DNA of 63,813 nt from CALODL01 sp942492115 (GCA_942492115.1 CALODL010000004.1:1-63813); one strand, 5' to 3'; shown: positions 25,052 to 34,515, counted from the first letter of the stretch. Notes: a model not told the origin generated them from the sequence alone. Translations and numbers: made by a program.

Positions 25052-26368
25052 CTACATCGGGTCTGCATCAGCCATCATGAATTTGATCTGGGCTTCGGCG
25101 GCCAGTTCGTCTCCGACCCGGGCGCTGCAGAACAGATGTCCCAGACGTGATTTCACACGCACGGTCCGTGCTTCCATGATGAGCTGGTCGCCTGGCCGGA
25201 CCGGGCGACGGAATTTGACTTTGTCCATACTGAGCAGCACGGCCACGCGGCCTTTTTGATCGAGCTCCTGGGCCAGGAGGATACCACCAAGTTGGGCCAG
25301 AGCATCCAGAATCAGGACGCCCGGCATGATCGGTTGCCCGGGATAATGGCCCTGAAAGAAGGGCTCATTGTACGTAATGTTCTTGATGCCTACTGCCCGC
25401 TCGATACCGTCTATTTCAATGACGCGATCGACGAGCAAGAAGGGGTAGCGGTGCGGCAGCAGGCGCTGAATCTGCCGGATGTCCATGACCGGCGGGCCGG
25501 TGAGAGTGCTGCTCAGCCGCTTGGCGTCTTTCTGCGCGAGGAGCTTGCGGGCCATATCGTGATTCAGTGAGTGGCCTGATTTCCGGGCATAGATCCGCCC
25601 GGCGATGAACTGCCCGAACAGGCTGAGATCCCCGATGAGATCCAGGATCTTGTGCCGCACGCATTCCTCGGGGAAACGCAGTTCGTTCTCGATGGGGCCA
25701 TTGGGGCCAAAGATGACGAGGTCGTCGTAGGTCAGGTGCTGGCCCATACCCTGTTTGCGGAAAGCCTCGGCTTCCTGCTCGAGCAAAAACGTTCGTGCCG
25801 GTGCGATTTGCGCTTCAAAGGCTTCAGGGGTGACCTGCAGCATGTACGATTGCCGACCAATGGCGTTGTTGTCGCCATAGTCGAGTAGATAATGAATTTC
25901 GAAGACGTCGGGAGCGGTCGGCAGCGGGGGCAGGGCGATCAACTCGGAGTCGCCCTGTTGTACCCGAGCCATTTCTGAGATGACGTAAATATCGCGTTCG
26001 GCTTCCTGTGCGACAATGCCGGCCTGTTTGATCATGTTGACGAACGGCGCGCAGCTGCCATCGACACCTGGGACTTCATGACCTGTGAGTTCGACGACGA
26101 GGTTGTCGATGCCCATGCCGGCGCAGGCCGACAGGCAATGCTCGACTGTTTCGATGGCTGCCGTCCCGTTGCGGATAGCGGTGCGTCGTGCCCGTTTGGT
26201 CACGTTCTCGAGCCGCGCCGCGATGCGCACGGGCTTGTCACGTTCAATGAGGTTGAACACGATGCCCGCATGCGGTTTGGCCGGCTTGAATCGCAACAAC
26301 GTTTCTTCGCCGGTGAACAAGCCGCGGCCGGTGAGTTCGACTGATTGCCTAATCGTTTGCTGATTCAA
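25052..26368 (-). CDS. lpxC-fabZ: Fusion of LpxC deacetylase and FabZ dehydratase
   Basis: Residues about 1-285 are the zinc amidase LpxC, with ligands in TVEHCLSA and HKILDLIGD and a C-terminal His-containing loop (KSGHSLNHD). Residues about 295-438 are FabZ, with LLPHRYPFLLVDRV and the catalytic His in QGHYPGQP. The usual FabZ catalytic Glu in PGVLxxEA is Asp here (PGVLILDALAQ). The fusion ties lipid A commitment to beta-hydroxyacyl-ACP dehydration and is known in Bacteroidetes and other groups. The start overlaps the lpxD end by 20 bp. Confidence 0.95.
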   Translation of the reverse strand: MNQQTIRQSVELTGRGLFTGEETLLRFKPAKPHAGIVFNLIERDKPVRIAARLENVTKRARRTAIRNGTAAIETVEHCLSACAGMGIDNLVVELTGHEVPGVDGSCAPFVNMIKQAGIVAQEAERDIYVISEMARVQQGDSELIALPPLPTAPDVFEIHYLLDYGDNNAIGRQSYMLQVTPEAFEAQIAPARTFLLEQEAEAFRKQGMGQHLTYDDLVIFGPNGPIENELRFPEECVRHKILDLIGDLSLFGQFIAGRIYARKSGHSLNHDMARKLLAQKDAKRLSSTLTGPPVMDIRQIQRLLPHRYPFLLVDRVIEIDGIERAVGIKNITYNEPFFQGHYPGQPIMPGVLILDALAQLGGILLAQELDQKGRVAVLLSMDKVKFRRPVRPGDQLIMEARTVRVKSRLGHLFCSARVGDELAAEAQIKFMMADADPM

Positions 26369-27398
26369 GTTGTTCGACCCGCTTGATCAGATCCTTAATC
26401 AGTTTCATCGCTTCCGGCAGCTTGCGCAGTCCAGCCAGCTGTCGGAAGTGGTCCATCTTCGTGGTCGCGGGAATCCCGACCACCACCTCTTTGTCGGCGA
26501 CATCGATGCCGATGCATGTGCATGCGGCGGCCCGAGCCTGGTTGCCGATCTTGATGTTGTCACGGACACCCACTTTGCCGCCGAACAGCACGTAATCGCC
26601 AAGTACCGTGCTGCCGCCGATGGCGACCTGCGATACCAGGCAGCAATGGGCCCCGATCTTTACGTTGTGGGCGACCTGTACGAGGTTGTCGATCTTGGTC
26701 CCGCGCCCGATGACGGTTTCGTCGCATTTGGCACGGTCGATGCAGCTGCAGGCTCCGATTTCGACATCGTCTTCAATGCGGACGGTGCCAATCTGCGGAA
26801 CACCTTCATAGTGATCGTCGACGAAATTATAGCCGAAGCCGTCAGCTCCGACGGTCACATTCGGATGGAGCGTGACGCGGTGGCCAATCGTGCAGCGTTC
26901 GCGGATGACGACCTGCGGCCACAACACGCAATCCTCGCCAATACTGGAGTTATGACCGACGTAGGCGCCGGCGTGGAGAATGCTGCGGGCGCCGATTCGG
27001 GCACCGGACTGTACGACGACCAGGGGGCCGAGGGCCACGTCTGGCCCCAGGATGGCCGCCTCGTCTATGACGGCCGTGGGGTGCACGCCGACCGGCGGGT
27101 GATGCACGGGGGGCCGCAGGTGTTCCAGTACGGCAGCCATGGCCCGGTCGGGATGGGGGCACACGACAGCAGGGGTCGCGCCGAAATCGATATCTGGCCC
27201 CGCGATCGCAGCCGCCGCACCGCTTTGTGCAAGAGTGGCTGAGTATCGACGCAGGCCGACCCACGTCAAGGCCCCCGGGCCCGCCGTTGAAATCGGGGCG
27301 ATATGCGTGATCGCCGTCGCTGCTGTGCCGTGCAGCTCACCACCTGTCAATTCGGCAACATCGCCGAGCGTCAGAATCGGTTGTTGTTGATCAGGCAC
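26349..27398 (-). CDS. lpxD: UDP-3-O-acylglucosamine N-acyltransferase LpxD
   Basis: The GTG at 27398 follows GAGGAGA, giving 349 aa; the upstream extension is arginine-rich and not typical. The N-terminal uridine-binding domain (about 1-95) is followed by a long hexapeptide beta-helix, with the signature DGFGYNFVDD and the catalytic His in VQVAHNVKIG. A C-terminal helix ends the protein. It acylates N2 after LpxC. It lies between skp and lpxC, the usual order. Confidence 0.94.
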   Translation of the reverse strand: MPDQQQPILTLGDVAELTGGELHGTAATAITHIAPISTAGPGALTWVGLRRYSATLAQSGAAAAIAGPDIDFGATPAVVCPHPDRAMAAVLEHLRPPVHHPPVGVHPTAVIDEAAILGPDVALGPLVVVQSGARIGARSILHAGAYVGHNSSIGEDCVLWPQVVIRERCTIGHRVTLHPNVTVGADGFGYNFVDDHYEGVPQIGTVRIEDDVEIGACSCIDRAKCDETVIGRGTKIDNLVQVAHNVKIGAHCCLVSQVAIGGSTVLGDYVLFGGKVGVRDNIKIGNQARAAACTCIGIDVADKEVVVGIPATTKMDHFRQLAGLRKLPEAMKLIKDLIKRVEQLESAND

Positions 27399-27531
27399 AG
27401 GTTCTCTCCTCGCATGGCCAGCGCGACGGCCGGCCCCGCGCGACGGGCCCATTCATGGCGTCGACAGGGACGGTCGTGGGTGTCCGCTGCGAACTGGGTC
27501 ACTGCGGTCCCGCTAATTTAGCGTCGTGCGG

Positions 27532-28146
27532 CTAGATGGCAATATTGATGCTGTTGGCGCCTCCCGCCTCCTCGAATCGGGTGTTGAGCCGCGTGACGAT
27601 CTGCGCGGTCAAATCGACGTGCGGACTGGCGTATATCACGTTTTTCTGGCGAATCTGGCCGATGAGCGCCTGCGCGTCCGGGACTTCGTACTGAATGGGA
27701 TTGTCCGACAGTACCACATGGATGCCCGCGGACTGGGCGATCTCATGTGTCGAGTCGACGGTCTGCTGGTAGATCTTGCGGAACCACTCCATCCGGACGC
27801 GTCGGAGGTGGTTCTGACGACTGCGGAACCAGGCCTCCGACTTGGCTTCCATCTCGAGCAGAGCTTCTTCGCGTTTGCGATAGTCCTTGCTCTGCGGATC
27901 GAATGCCGCGAGTTCCTGTCGTTTGATGCGGATATCGTCCTGCATCGCCTTGGCCTCACGGTCGAGGTTTTCGGTTTGCTCTTTGAACTTTGATTCCAGT
28001 GCGGTGGTGATCGTGGCCTGTTCGAAGACGGCAGCGACATCACACACGGCGATCTTGGTGCCGGTACCGGGCGTCTGGGCGTGGGTCACGGCCCAGGCGA
28101 TCGCGGCGACGGTTGCCATCAGGTACAGCGTCTGTCTCGTGGGCAT
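27532..28146 (-). CDS. Skp/OmpH-family periplasmic chaperone
   Basis: The ATG at 28146 follows GAGAGGAG. The 204-residue product has a signal peptide (cleavage near THAQTP), a beta segment (KIAVCDVAAVFEQ) and a long, highly charged coiled coil at about residues 45-125, ending in a short beta tail. This is the OmpH/Skp architecture, which holds unfolded outer-membrane proteins. It lies 47 bp downstream of bamA. Confidence 0.85.
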   Translation of the reverse strand: MPTRQTLYLMATVAAIAWAVTHAQTPGTGTKIAVCDVAAVFEQATITTALESKFKEQTENLDREAKAMQDDIRIKRQELAAFDPQSKDYRKREEALLEMEAKSEAWFRSRQNHLRRVRMEWFRKIYQQTVDSTHEIAQSAGIHVVLSDNPIQYEVPDAQALIGQIRQKNVIYASPHVDLTAQIVTRLNTRFEEAGGANSINIAI

Positions 28147-28193
28147 GGGAGCTCCTCTCTCTATGGATGTCGGTGTCATGGGTTCTCGTACGG

Positions 28194-30533
28194 CTAGAAC
28201 GTAATTCCCAGGGCGAAACTGAATACCTGGGTGTCGTCGTCGCCATCCTTGAAAATCGGCGTCGCGAAATTGAATTCGAACGGGACTGGAGCGATCTGCT
28301 CGAGCAGCAGGCGGAACCCGAAGCCGACCGACATGCGCCAATCGGACAGTTCGACGTCCTCCTCCACGGTACCCATGTCCGTGAACGTGACACCCCGCAG
28401 GATGTCCCCGTACAACGGGAACGAATACTCGGCACCGAACAGCAGCTGGAAGTCGCCGCCGATTTTCTGATCGTCATCGATAAACGGCAGCGGGCCGTCA
28501 CGTGGTGTGACGCCGCGGAAGTCGAATCCGCGCATCGAGCCGATGCCGCCGGCGTAATAACGCTCGAAGACTGGCGCGTCGCCGAGCAGGAACCCGACCT
28601 GGCCCCGAAGAGCGAGCACGCTCTTGCGGTCACGGTCATCGATACGCAGGGTCTTGAACCACGTGTACTCAGCCTCGAGCTTGGTGAACACATTGCTCCC
28701 AAAGGCCTGCTCTATGGATAGCGAGCTGATGTCGCCGGTTGAGGGCAGCATGCGGCTATCGGTCGTGTTACGCGCCAGGCGACCCTTGAATGAAGTCAGC
28801 AGGTTATCTCCCTCGGCATCCGCGATATCGTCAGCCGGGAAGAAGTCGAGATCGTCGATGCGGACACTTTCGAGACGAAACGCGACCTCGCCCGACCACC
28901 CGGTGAGCCAGCCCTCTTCGAATGGACGTCCAAGGCTCAGCAGGGTGCCGAGACGGCGTTCATCCCAATCGTCGCGCCCACGATTCCACAGATACATGTT
29001 GCTGCCGAAGTTGAGCTTTTTGTCGAGAAAATACGGTTCACGAAACACGACTCGAAAACTCGAGACCCGCGTACCCGGAGACAGTTCGGCTCTGAAGTAC
29101 TGCCCTGCTCCGCGAAACGACCGTGCCCGCAGGAACTCACCAAAGGTTTCGGGCCAGTCAGCGATGTCGAAGTTGCGCGACTCGAAAGTCACCGAACCGG
29201 CCAGGCCGCTGTTGCTCCCGATGCCACCACCAAGCAGAAAGTTGGTCAGCCGCGTAGAGTCCGAGGCTTCTACCAGCACGTCGCGGACGTCGTCGTCACG
29301 CGGCGGCTGAGGAGTCACCTCAACGAGATCGAACAATCCGGAGGCTCGGAGGTTCTGTTCGCTGCGGCGTACTGCGGTGGTGTCGTACACTTCGCCGGGA
29401 AAAAATTCCAGTTCACGGCGGACGACTTTGTCTTGAATGAATTCGTTGCGCCGAACATAGATCAGGCCGACGCGATAGGGCAGGCCTTCCAGGATCTCGA
29501 AGGTCAGCTCGACGATGCCGGGCTCTTCAGTGAATACGGGTTGGGGGGTCCCGACCTGTACATCGAGATAGCCGCGCGCGCCCAGCGCGTCGCGAATGGC
29601 GTCGACGTCAGCGCGAACATCCTTCAAACGGACGACGCTGCCTTCGGTCAGCAACATCAGTGCGCGCAGTTCTTCGTCGTCGAGCACCGTATTGCCTTCG
29701 AAGGTGATCTTGGAGATGCGGTACGCCTCGCTCTCGTTGATGAGGAATACAACGGCCAGGTCACCCGCAGTGGGAAGACTGTCGGTGCGATAGCTGACCC
29801 GCGCATCGAGGTAGCCGTGGTCGCGATAGTGCTTCTGGATCGCTGCGGCATCGAGGGCCGCGCGATCGGGGCTGAAGTCGCCGGTGCGGATGAGTGGGAT
29901 GTATGTCTTGGTGCTGAGCAGGCGTTTGAGTACGGCGTCATCGAACCACGTATTGCCTTCGAAACTGATCTTGCGAATGCGGACGCGCGGCCCTTCTTCG
30001 ATCGTGAAGACCAGTCGACGGGCATCGCGCATCTGGGCTCGATCGAGCGAGACCTGGACCCGGGCGTATCCGGCATCACGGTAGCGCTGCTCGATATGGC
30101 GCGCCCCGAGCAGCGCGCGCGGTTCACTCAAGGGGTCGCCCGCGAGGAGTTGCAGATCGTTGGACAGCGTCTTGTCGGTGAACTTGACGTTGCCGCGAAA
30201 CTCGATGCCTTCGATCAACGGCCGCTCACTCAGAATGAAGATGACGCGGATACGGCCGGGGTCCAGGGGGGCGGTATCGACGCGGACCTCGAGGAACTTG
30301 CCGGTGCGCCGCAAGCGACGAATATCCTCCTGCGTGGTGGCCGCAGAGTAGCTGCGACCCTCGGCGGTCAAGATCTGCGCGCGGCAAAAGGCCGTACTGA
30401 CGGTCGTCAGGCCCTGGAACTCGACCGCGGTGACGATCAGTTCTTCTTCGCCGGGGATCTCGGGCGCCTGCGCCGATGCCGGGCCGGTCAGCGCCGCGCA
30501 GCACAACGCCACCATGATCGCTTGTGATCTCAT
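28194..30533 (-). CDS. bamA: Outer membrane protein assembly factor BamA
   Basis: The ATG at 30533 begins a signal peptide (cleavage after PASAQA); 779 aa. Five POTRA-type repeats cover about residues 30-410 (for example GIEFRGNVKFTDKTLS and KISFEGNTWFDDAVL). They are followed by a 16-stranded surface-antigen barrel with the conserved GGIGSMRGFDFRGV loop and a C-terminal Phe. It inserts beta-barrel proteins into the outer membrane. It leads the minus-strand operon bamA-skp-lpxD-lpxC/fabZ-lpxA-gfo. Confidence 0.94.
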   Translation of the reverse strand: MRSQAIMVALCCAALTGPASAQAPEIPGEEELIVTAVEFQGLTTVSTAFCRAQILTAEGRSYSAATTQEDIRRLRRTGKFLEVRVDTAPLDPGRIRVIFILSERPLIEGIEFRGNVKFTDKTLSNDLQLLAGDPLSEPRALLGARHIEQRYRDAGYARVQVSLDRAQMRDARRLVFTIEEGPRVRIRKISFEGNTWFDDAVLKRLLSTKTYIPLIRTGDFSPDRAALDAAAIQKHYRDHGYLDARVSYRTDSLPTAGDLAVVFLINESEAYRISKITFEGNTVLDDEELRALMLLTEGSVVRLKDVRADVDAIRDALGARGYLDVQVGTPQPVFTEEPGIVELTFEILEGLPYRVGLIYVRRNEFIQDKVVRRELEFFPGEVYDTTAVRRSEQNLRASGLFDLVEVTPQPPRDDDVRDVLVEASDSTRLTNFLLGGGIGSNSGLAGSVTFESRNFDIADWPETFGEFLRARSFRGAGQYFRAELSPGTRVSSFRVVFREPYFLDKKLNFGSNMYLWNRGRDDWDERRLGTLLSLGRPFEEGWLTGWSGEVAFRLESVRIDDLDFFPADDIADAEGDNLLTSFKGRLARNTTDSRMLPSTGDISSLSIEQAFGSNVFTKLEAEYTWFKTLRIDDRDRKSVLALRGQVGFLLGDAPVFERYYAGGIGSMRGFDFRGVTPRDGPLPFIDDDQKIGGDFQLLFGAEYSFPLYGDILRGVTFTDMGTVEEDVELSDWRMSVGFGFRLLLEQIAPVPFEFNFATPIFKDGDDDTQVFSFALGITF

Positions 30534-30702
30534 ATCGAGTCTGCGTACCTCTGCGTAGCCGCGGCCGGAGTCGAACTGCCGCGGTGGGGTAACAGTCGGC
30601 GCCAAACGACCACGCCGGGATCTGGTCGTGACTGTCATGCTGCCCGCTCAGCGGTCGAACCCGAGAGTGGGCAGTACCTCTTGACCGCGCATATGCTCTG
30701 GC

Positions 30703-30730
30703 ATTCTACGGGCTGAGGGGGTGAAGTCAA
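30703..30730 (-). promoter_or_regulatory. Sigma70-type promoter for the bamA-lpx operon
   Basis: On the minus strand TTGACT (30730-30725) and TAGAAT (30708-30703) are separated by 16 bp. The expected transcription start lies about 165 bp upstream of the bamA ATG. The gap between dnaB and bamA (30534-30858) holds no gene. Confidence 0.55.
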
Positions 30731-30858
30731 TTGTGTAAGTTGTTGGTGTATAGGAGCATATGAGGCATCGTCGGCATGTTCGGCCCGCGGCCGGGACCGC
30801 CCTCTGACTTCGCGCCGGGGTGCGGCCCCGTGAACTTGCTGCAAGTCTTTGACCGTCT

Positions 30859-32298
30859 TCAAAAAGGAGCCGGGCCACCATCGCCACCGCCCATTCCGCC
30901 ACCCATACCCGGATCGATCATCTGATCCGGCGGCAGAACCGAAAGATTGTCGAAGCGTGTCAGACTCTTGTTGAAGTGGAGCTTGACGGTTCCGGTGGGG
31001 CCGTTGCGTTGTTTGGCGAGGATCAGTTCCGCTTGTCCCTGCACACTCGTGTCCTGAGGTTTGTAGTACTCCTCGCGGTGCAACAGGATGATCACGTCGG
31101 CGTCTTGCTCAATCGCGCCCGATTCGCGAAGGTCGCTCATGCGCGGTCGGTGTCCTTCGCGCGATTCGGTCCCGCGGTTGAGCTGGGCAAGTGAGACCAC
31201 GGGAATGTGCAACTCGCGGGCCAGCGCTTTGAGGCCACGGCTGATGTAAGCAATCTCCGCCTGCCGGCTGTCGAGTCCGGTGGCGTGCATCAGCTGGAGG
31301 TAGTCGACGAACACGCAGCCCAAATTGCGCTTGAGCGCGAGCCGGCGGACTTTGGCACGCAGTTCGAGGATGGTCATCCCCGGCGTGTCGTCGATGAGCA
31401 GTGGGGCGTCTTCGAGGCTTTGGCACAGGTAGCCCAGTTGGGCGATCTCGTCGTCCGACAATCGTCCGCGCCGCATCTTGTGTGAATCGATACGGCCACG
31501 CGAACACAGCAGGCGTTGAGCGACCTGCTGGCGGCCCATTTCCATCGAGAAAAACACCGTCGTCGTCTTGTCGTCAACGGCGATGTGCTCGGCGATATTC
31601 AGGCCCAGCGCAGTCTTGCCCATACTCGGACGGGCCGCAACGATGATCAACTCGCCAGGTTGCAGACCGCAGGATAGCTCGTCGAGTTCCAGAAAACCGG
31701 TCGACACACCACTGACGTGGGCACCATCCCCGGTTTCGATGAGGCGGTAGACCTCCTTGAGCATGTCGCCGAGCGGCTGGGCCTGGTTCGAGATGCGCTG
31801 CTCGGTGACTTTGAACAGATCACCTTCCGCGCGATCGAGGATGTCGCGGCACGGTTCGCTCTCGGCATACGCCTCGTTCATGATGCGGCCAGTGCACGCG
31901 ATGAGATCGCGCAGCATGCCTTTGTCGCGCACGATGCGGGCGTAGTGTTCGGCGTTGGCCCACGAGCCAACGCTCTGAACCAGATCGATGAGATACTCCT
32001 CGCCGCCGACCGCCTCGAACAGGTCGCGACGCTGCAACTCATCACGCACGACGACCAGGTCGATGGGCTTGTTCTGGTCGTACAGGTCGATCAATACCTT
32101 GAACAACTGTTGGTGATCAGGTCGGTAGAATCGAGATTCGTCCGCTGCAGTAATGACTTGCAGCACCATCTCGATGGCCTCCCGGCTGAGCATCATCGAT
32201 CCAAGCAGGCTCATCTCCGCCTCGAGATCCTGAGGCGGAAGGCGGTCATTGGAGACCGCGTCAGTCCTGCTCGGCGCTCGCGTCGGCGCCGTCGCCAT
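30859..32298 (-). CDS. dnaB: Replicative DNA helicase DnaB
   Basis: The ATG at 32298 follows AAGGAGG at 8 bp and lies inside the end of rplI (38-bp overlap); 479 aa. There is an N-terminal DnaB domain (PPQDLEAEMSLLGSMM) and a RecA-like motor with Walker A ARPSMGKTALGLN, Walker B CVFVDYLQLM, and the arginine-finger region ILAKQRNGPTG. A Gly/Met-rich tail (GMGGGMGGGDGG) ends the protein. The rplI-dnaB adjacency is widespread. Confidence 0.96.
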   Translation of the reverse strand: MATAPTRAPSRTDAVSNDRLPPQDLEAEMSLLGSMMLSREAIEMVLQVITAADESRFYRPDHQQLFKVLIDLYDQNKPIDLVVVRDELQRRDLFEAVGGEEYLIDLVQSVGSWANAEHYARIVRDKGMLRDLIACTGRIMNEAYAESEPCRDILDRAEGDLFKVTEQRISNQAQPLGDMLKEVYRLIETGDGAHVSGVSTGFLELDELSCGLQPGELIIVAARPSMGKTALGLNIAEHIAVDDKTTTVFFSMEMGRQQVAQRLLCSRGRIDSHKMRRGRLSDDEIAQLGYLCQSLEDAPLLIDDTPGMTILELRAKVRRLALKRNLGCVFVDYLQLMHATGLDSRQAEIAYISRGLKALARELHIPVVSLAQLNRGTESREGHRPRMSDLRESGAIEQDADVIILLHREEYYKPQDTSVQGQAELILAKQRNGPTGTVKLHFNKSLTRFDNLSVLPPDQMIDPGMGGGMGGGDGGPAPF

Positions 32299-32797
32299 AG
32301 TCAGATGCCTCCTTGCTGTCTTCACTGTCCGCGTCTTCCGGCAACTCGCTTCCGGCTTCACGCACAACCCACACCTTGACCTCGGCAGTCACATCGTCCG
32401 TGAAATGCACCGGCACGACGACGTTGTCGAGGTGACGGATCGGGTCGAGGAGCTTGACCTGGTCTGCTTCAACGGAGTGGCCTTCCTGGCGCAACGCCGC
32501 TGCGATTTCACGTGGTCCCACTGAACCGTACAGTACGCCTTCGGCGTTGACCGCGGCCTTGATGGTGACCTCGAAGTCAGCGAGGCGTGCCGCGAGTGCG
32601 ACTTGTTCTTCCTTGCGCAGGCGGCGCTGTTCGGCCGCTGCTACGCGAGCCTCTTCGATCTTCTTGATGTTCGAATCGGTCGGGAGCGCCGCGATGCGCT
32701 GCGGCAGAAGGTAGTTGCGGGCGTACCCTTCCTTGACGTCGACCACATCACCGATGTAGCCGAGGTTCTTCACGTCTTCTTGCAGTAGCAACTTCAT
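32261..32797 (-). CDS. rplI: 50S ribosomal protein L9
   Basis: This 178-residue protein has the L9 N-terminal domain (MKLLLQEDVKNLGYIGDVV and GYARNYLLPQ), a connecting helix and the C-terminal rRNA-binding domain. An acidic extension of about 25 residues (EDADSEDSKE) is not part of the standard fold. It sits in the ssb-rplI-dnaB part of a minus-strand operon. Confidence 0.96.
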   Translation of the reverse strand: MKLLLQEDVKNLGYIGDVVDVKEGYARNYLLPQRIAALPTDSNIKKIEEARVAAAEQRRLRKEEQVALAARLADFEVTIKAAVNAEGVLYGSVGPREIAAALRQEGHSVEADQVKLLDPIRHLDNVVVPVHFTDDVTAEVKVWVVREAGSELPEDADSEDSKEASDYGDGADASAEQD

Positions 32798-32850
32798 AGC
32801 AGAATACTCTCTTATCTCGTGTTGTTCTCTTGTTGTCTATGCTGTCTTAG

Positions 32851-33315
32851 CTAGAAAGGAATGTCCTTGTCCGCCGGTGGGGCGGACATCTCCGTGTCCG
32901 GCTGTCCCATGCCTGGAGCGGGCTCTGTCGTTCGGCGTGCACCACCGCCGCCGCCACCTGATCCGCCACCGCCGTCGGCACTGCCGCGGCTGTCGATGAA
33001 GGTGAACGACTCGACGATGACCACGTGTTTGCTGCGTTTCGAACCGTCCTGCGCGGTCCAGTTCTGGAACTGCAACCGGCCTTCAATCAGCAGCGGGCGA
33101 CCCTTGGTGACGTACTGGTTGATCGTTTCGCCCTGGCGCCCGTAGGCCCGGCAGTCGATGAAACAGGTTTCGTCGCGTTGTTGTCCATCCTGTGTGCGGA
33201 AACGGCGGTTGATCGCGAGGCCGAACTCGGCGACGGCCGTACTGCTGGGCAGGTACGACAATTGCGGATCGCGGGTGAGATTTCCTGCGAGAATCACTCT
33301 GTTGAAGCTGGCCAT
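32851..33315 (-). CDS. ssb: Single-stranded DNA-binding protein
   Basis: This 154-residue protein has an N-terminal OB fold (FNRVILAGNLTRDPQ and GRPLLIEGRLQFQNW), a Gly-rich linker and the acidic protein-binding tip ending DKDIPF, which recruits replication and repair partners. It lies between rpsF and rplI. rpsR is absent here, although it commonly sits beside ssb in other bacteria. Confidence 0.96.
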   Translation of the reverse strand: MASFNRVILAGNLTRDPQLSYLPSSTAVAEFGLAINRRFRTQDGQQRDETCFIDCRAYGRQGETINQYVTKGRPLLIEGRLQFQNWTAQDGSKRSKHVVIVESFTFIDSRGSADGGGGSGGGGGGARRTTEPAPGMGQPDTEMSAPPADKDIPF

Positions 33316-33372
33316 GAGCAGTCCTTCGTTTTCGCGGGTGGTCGAAATCCAATGACACGGTGCGCGCTGGCG

Positions 33373-33891
33373 CTATGACGCCGGTGCGTCCGGAGCGTCG
33401 GTCTTCTCGGTTGCACTGGCCACGAGTTCGCTTTCGCCGCCACCTGATGCGGCTGCGGTCTTCTCGGGGCGGCGGTCATCCCGACGGTCATCGCGGCGGT
33501 CGTCCCGACGGTCGTCGTGGTCACCGTAGCTTCGCCGACCGCCACGGGTGTCGCCATCGCGTTCGTGGCCGATGCTGAGGGTTGCGTTCTCCATTTTTTC
33601 CTTCGACAGGCCGTCGGCCCGGAGAACGAGAATCCGCAGGACCGTCTCGGACAGCTGCACATCGCGTTCGAGTCCAGTGATTCGCTCACCGTCAGCCTTG
33701 AAGTAGCACAGCACGTACAGGCCCCGCTTGCGACCGTCGATCTCGAACGCCAGGCGTCGTTCTTCGAGCTTCTTGATTACGAGCAGTTCACCGCCGGCAC
33801 GTTCGAGCAGCCTGTTGACCTCGGCTTCGACGCCTTCCCAGTTCGCCCCTTCTGTTGGGTCGAAAATCATCATCATCTCATAGGTATTCAA
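33373..33891 (-). CDS. rpsF: 30S ribosomal protein S6 with Arg/Asp repeat tail
   Basis: The start is a TTG at 33891-33889 overlapping the pth stop (TTGA) and preceded by GGAGGA, giving MNTYEMMMIFDP as in S6 proteins; 172 aa. Residues 1-95 are the S6 fold. After this comes a hydrophilic tail with four DDRR repeats (about residues 125-140) and an Ala/Glu-rich end. The tail is encoded by a degenerate 12-bp repeat at about 33480-33525. Confidence 0.93.
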   Translation of the reverse strand: MNTYEMMMIFDPTEGANWEGVEAEVNRLLERAGGELLVIKKLEERRLAFEIDGRKRGLYVLCYFKADGERITGLERDVQLSETVLRILVLRADGLSKEKMENATLSIGHERDGDTRGGRRSYGDHDDRRDDRRDDRRDDRRPEKTAAASGGGESELVASATEKTDAPDAPAS

Positions 33892-34502
33892 TGGTGTTCC
33901 TCCGGATTGTCGTCCTGTTCTTTTTTTTTGTTCTGTGGTTGTGTGAGGTCGCGGTTGTATTGATTCATCGTTGCCGCGGTGCCTTCGGAAAGCCAGTAGG
34001 TCACGGCGTCGGCCGCGCGCCGCACCGCAGCGCGGATGGCCGGGCGTTCGCTGTCCTCGAAGCGGCCGAGGACATGGTCCACGGCATTGTAGGCCGCGGC
34101 GCCGATGCCGATGCGCAGACGCGGATAGGTCTGGGTGCCCATCATGCGGCTGATGTCCGCGAGCCCCTTCTGTCCGCCAGCGCTGCCGTCGGGACGTATG
34201 CGCAATTTGCCGGTGGGCAGCGCCAGGTCGTCGACGACGACCAGAAGGTCTGCGAGATCGAGCTTGTAAAAGCTGCAGATGTTTTGCACGGCGGTCCCAC
34301 TGCAATTCATGAACGTCGTAGGTTTGGCCAGCGCTACGTTGTGCTGGTCGATGCGTCCGGTGCCGAACCAGGCGTTGAAGCGTTCCTGGTGGACGTCGAT
34401 ATGATGACGCCGCGCCAGCTCATCGACGACCATGAAGCCGATGTTGTGGCGGGTCGCTTCATACTTCTTACCGGGGTTGCCCAAACCTATCACGAGTTTC
34501 AT
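33888..34502 (-). CDS. pth: Peptidyl-tRNA hydrolase
   Basis: This 204-residue enzyme releases tRNA from stalled peptidyl-tRNA. Motifs are GLGNPGKKYEATRHNIGFM (catalytic His after the Arg), KPTTFMNCSG, and VVDDLALPTGKLRIR with the catalytic Asp. GSAGGQKGL follows. It lies 13 bp after rplY, the common rplY-pth pair, and its stop overlaps the TTG start of rpsF. Confidence 0.96.
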   Translation of the reverse strand: MKLVIGLGNPGKKYEATRHNIGFMVVDELARRHHIDVHQERFNAWFGTGRIDQHNVALAKPTTFMNCSGTAVQNICSFYKLDLADLLVVVDDLALPTGKLRIRPDGSAGGQKGLADISRMMGTQTYPRLRIGIGAAAYNAVDHVLGRFEDSERPAIRAAVRRAADAVTYWLSEGTAATMNQYNRDLTQPQNKKKEQDDNPEEHH

Positions 34503-34515
34503 CCCAAGACCGGGG

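Noticed and set aside
30534..30858. Possible small stable RNA (SRP-like) between dnaB and bamA
   Set aside because: The conserved SRP loop sequence is not present; the stretch is explained by a promoter and leader.
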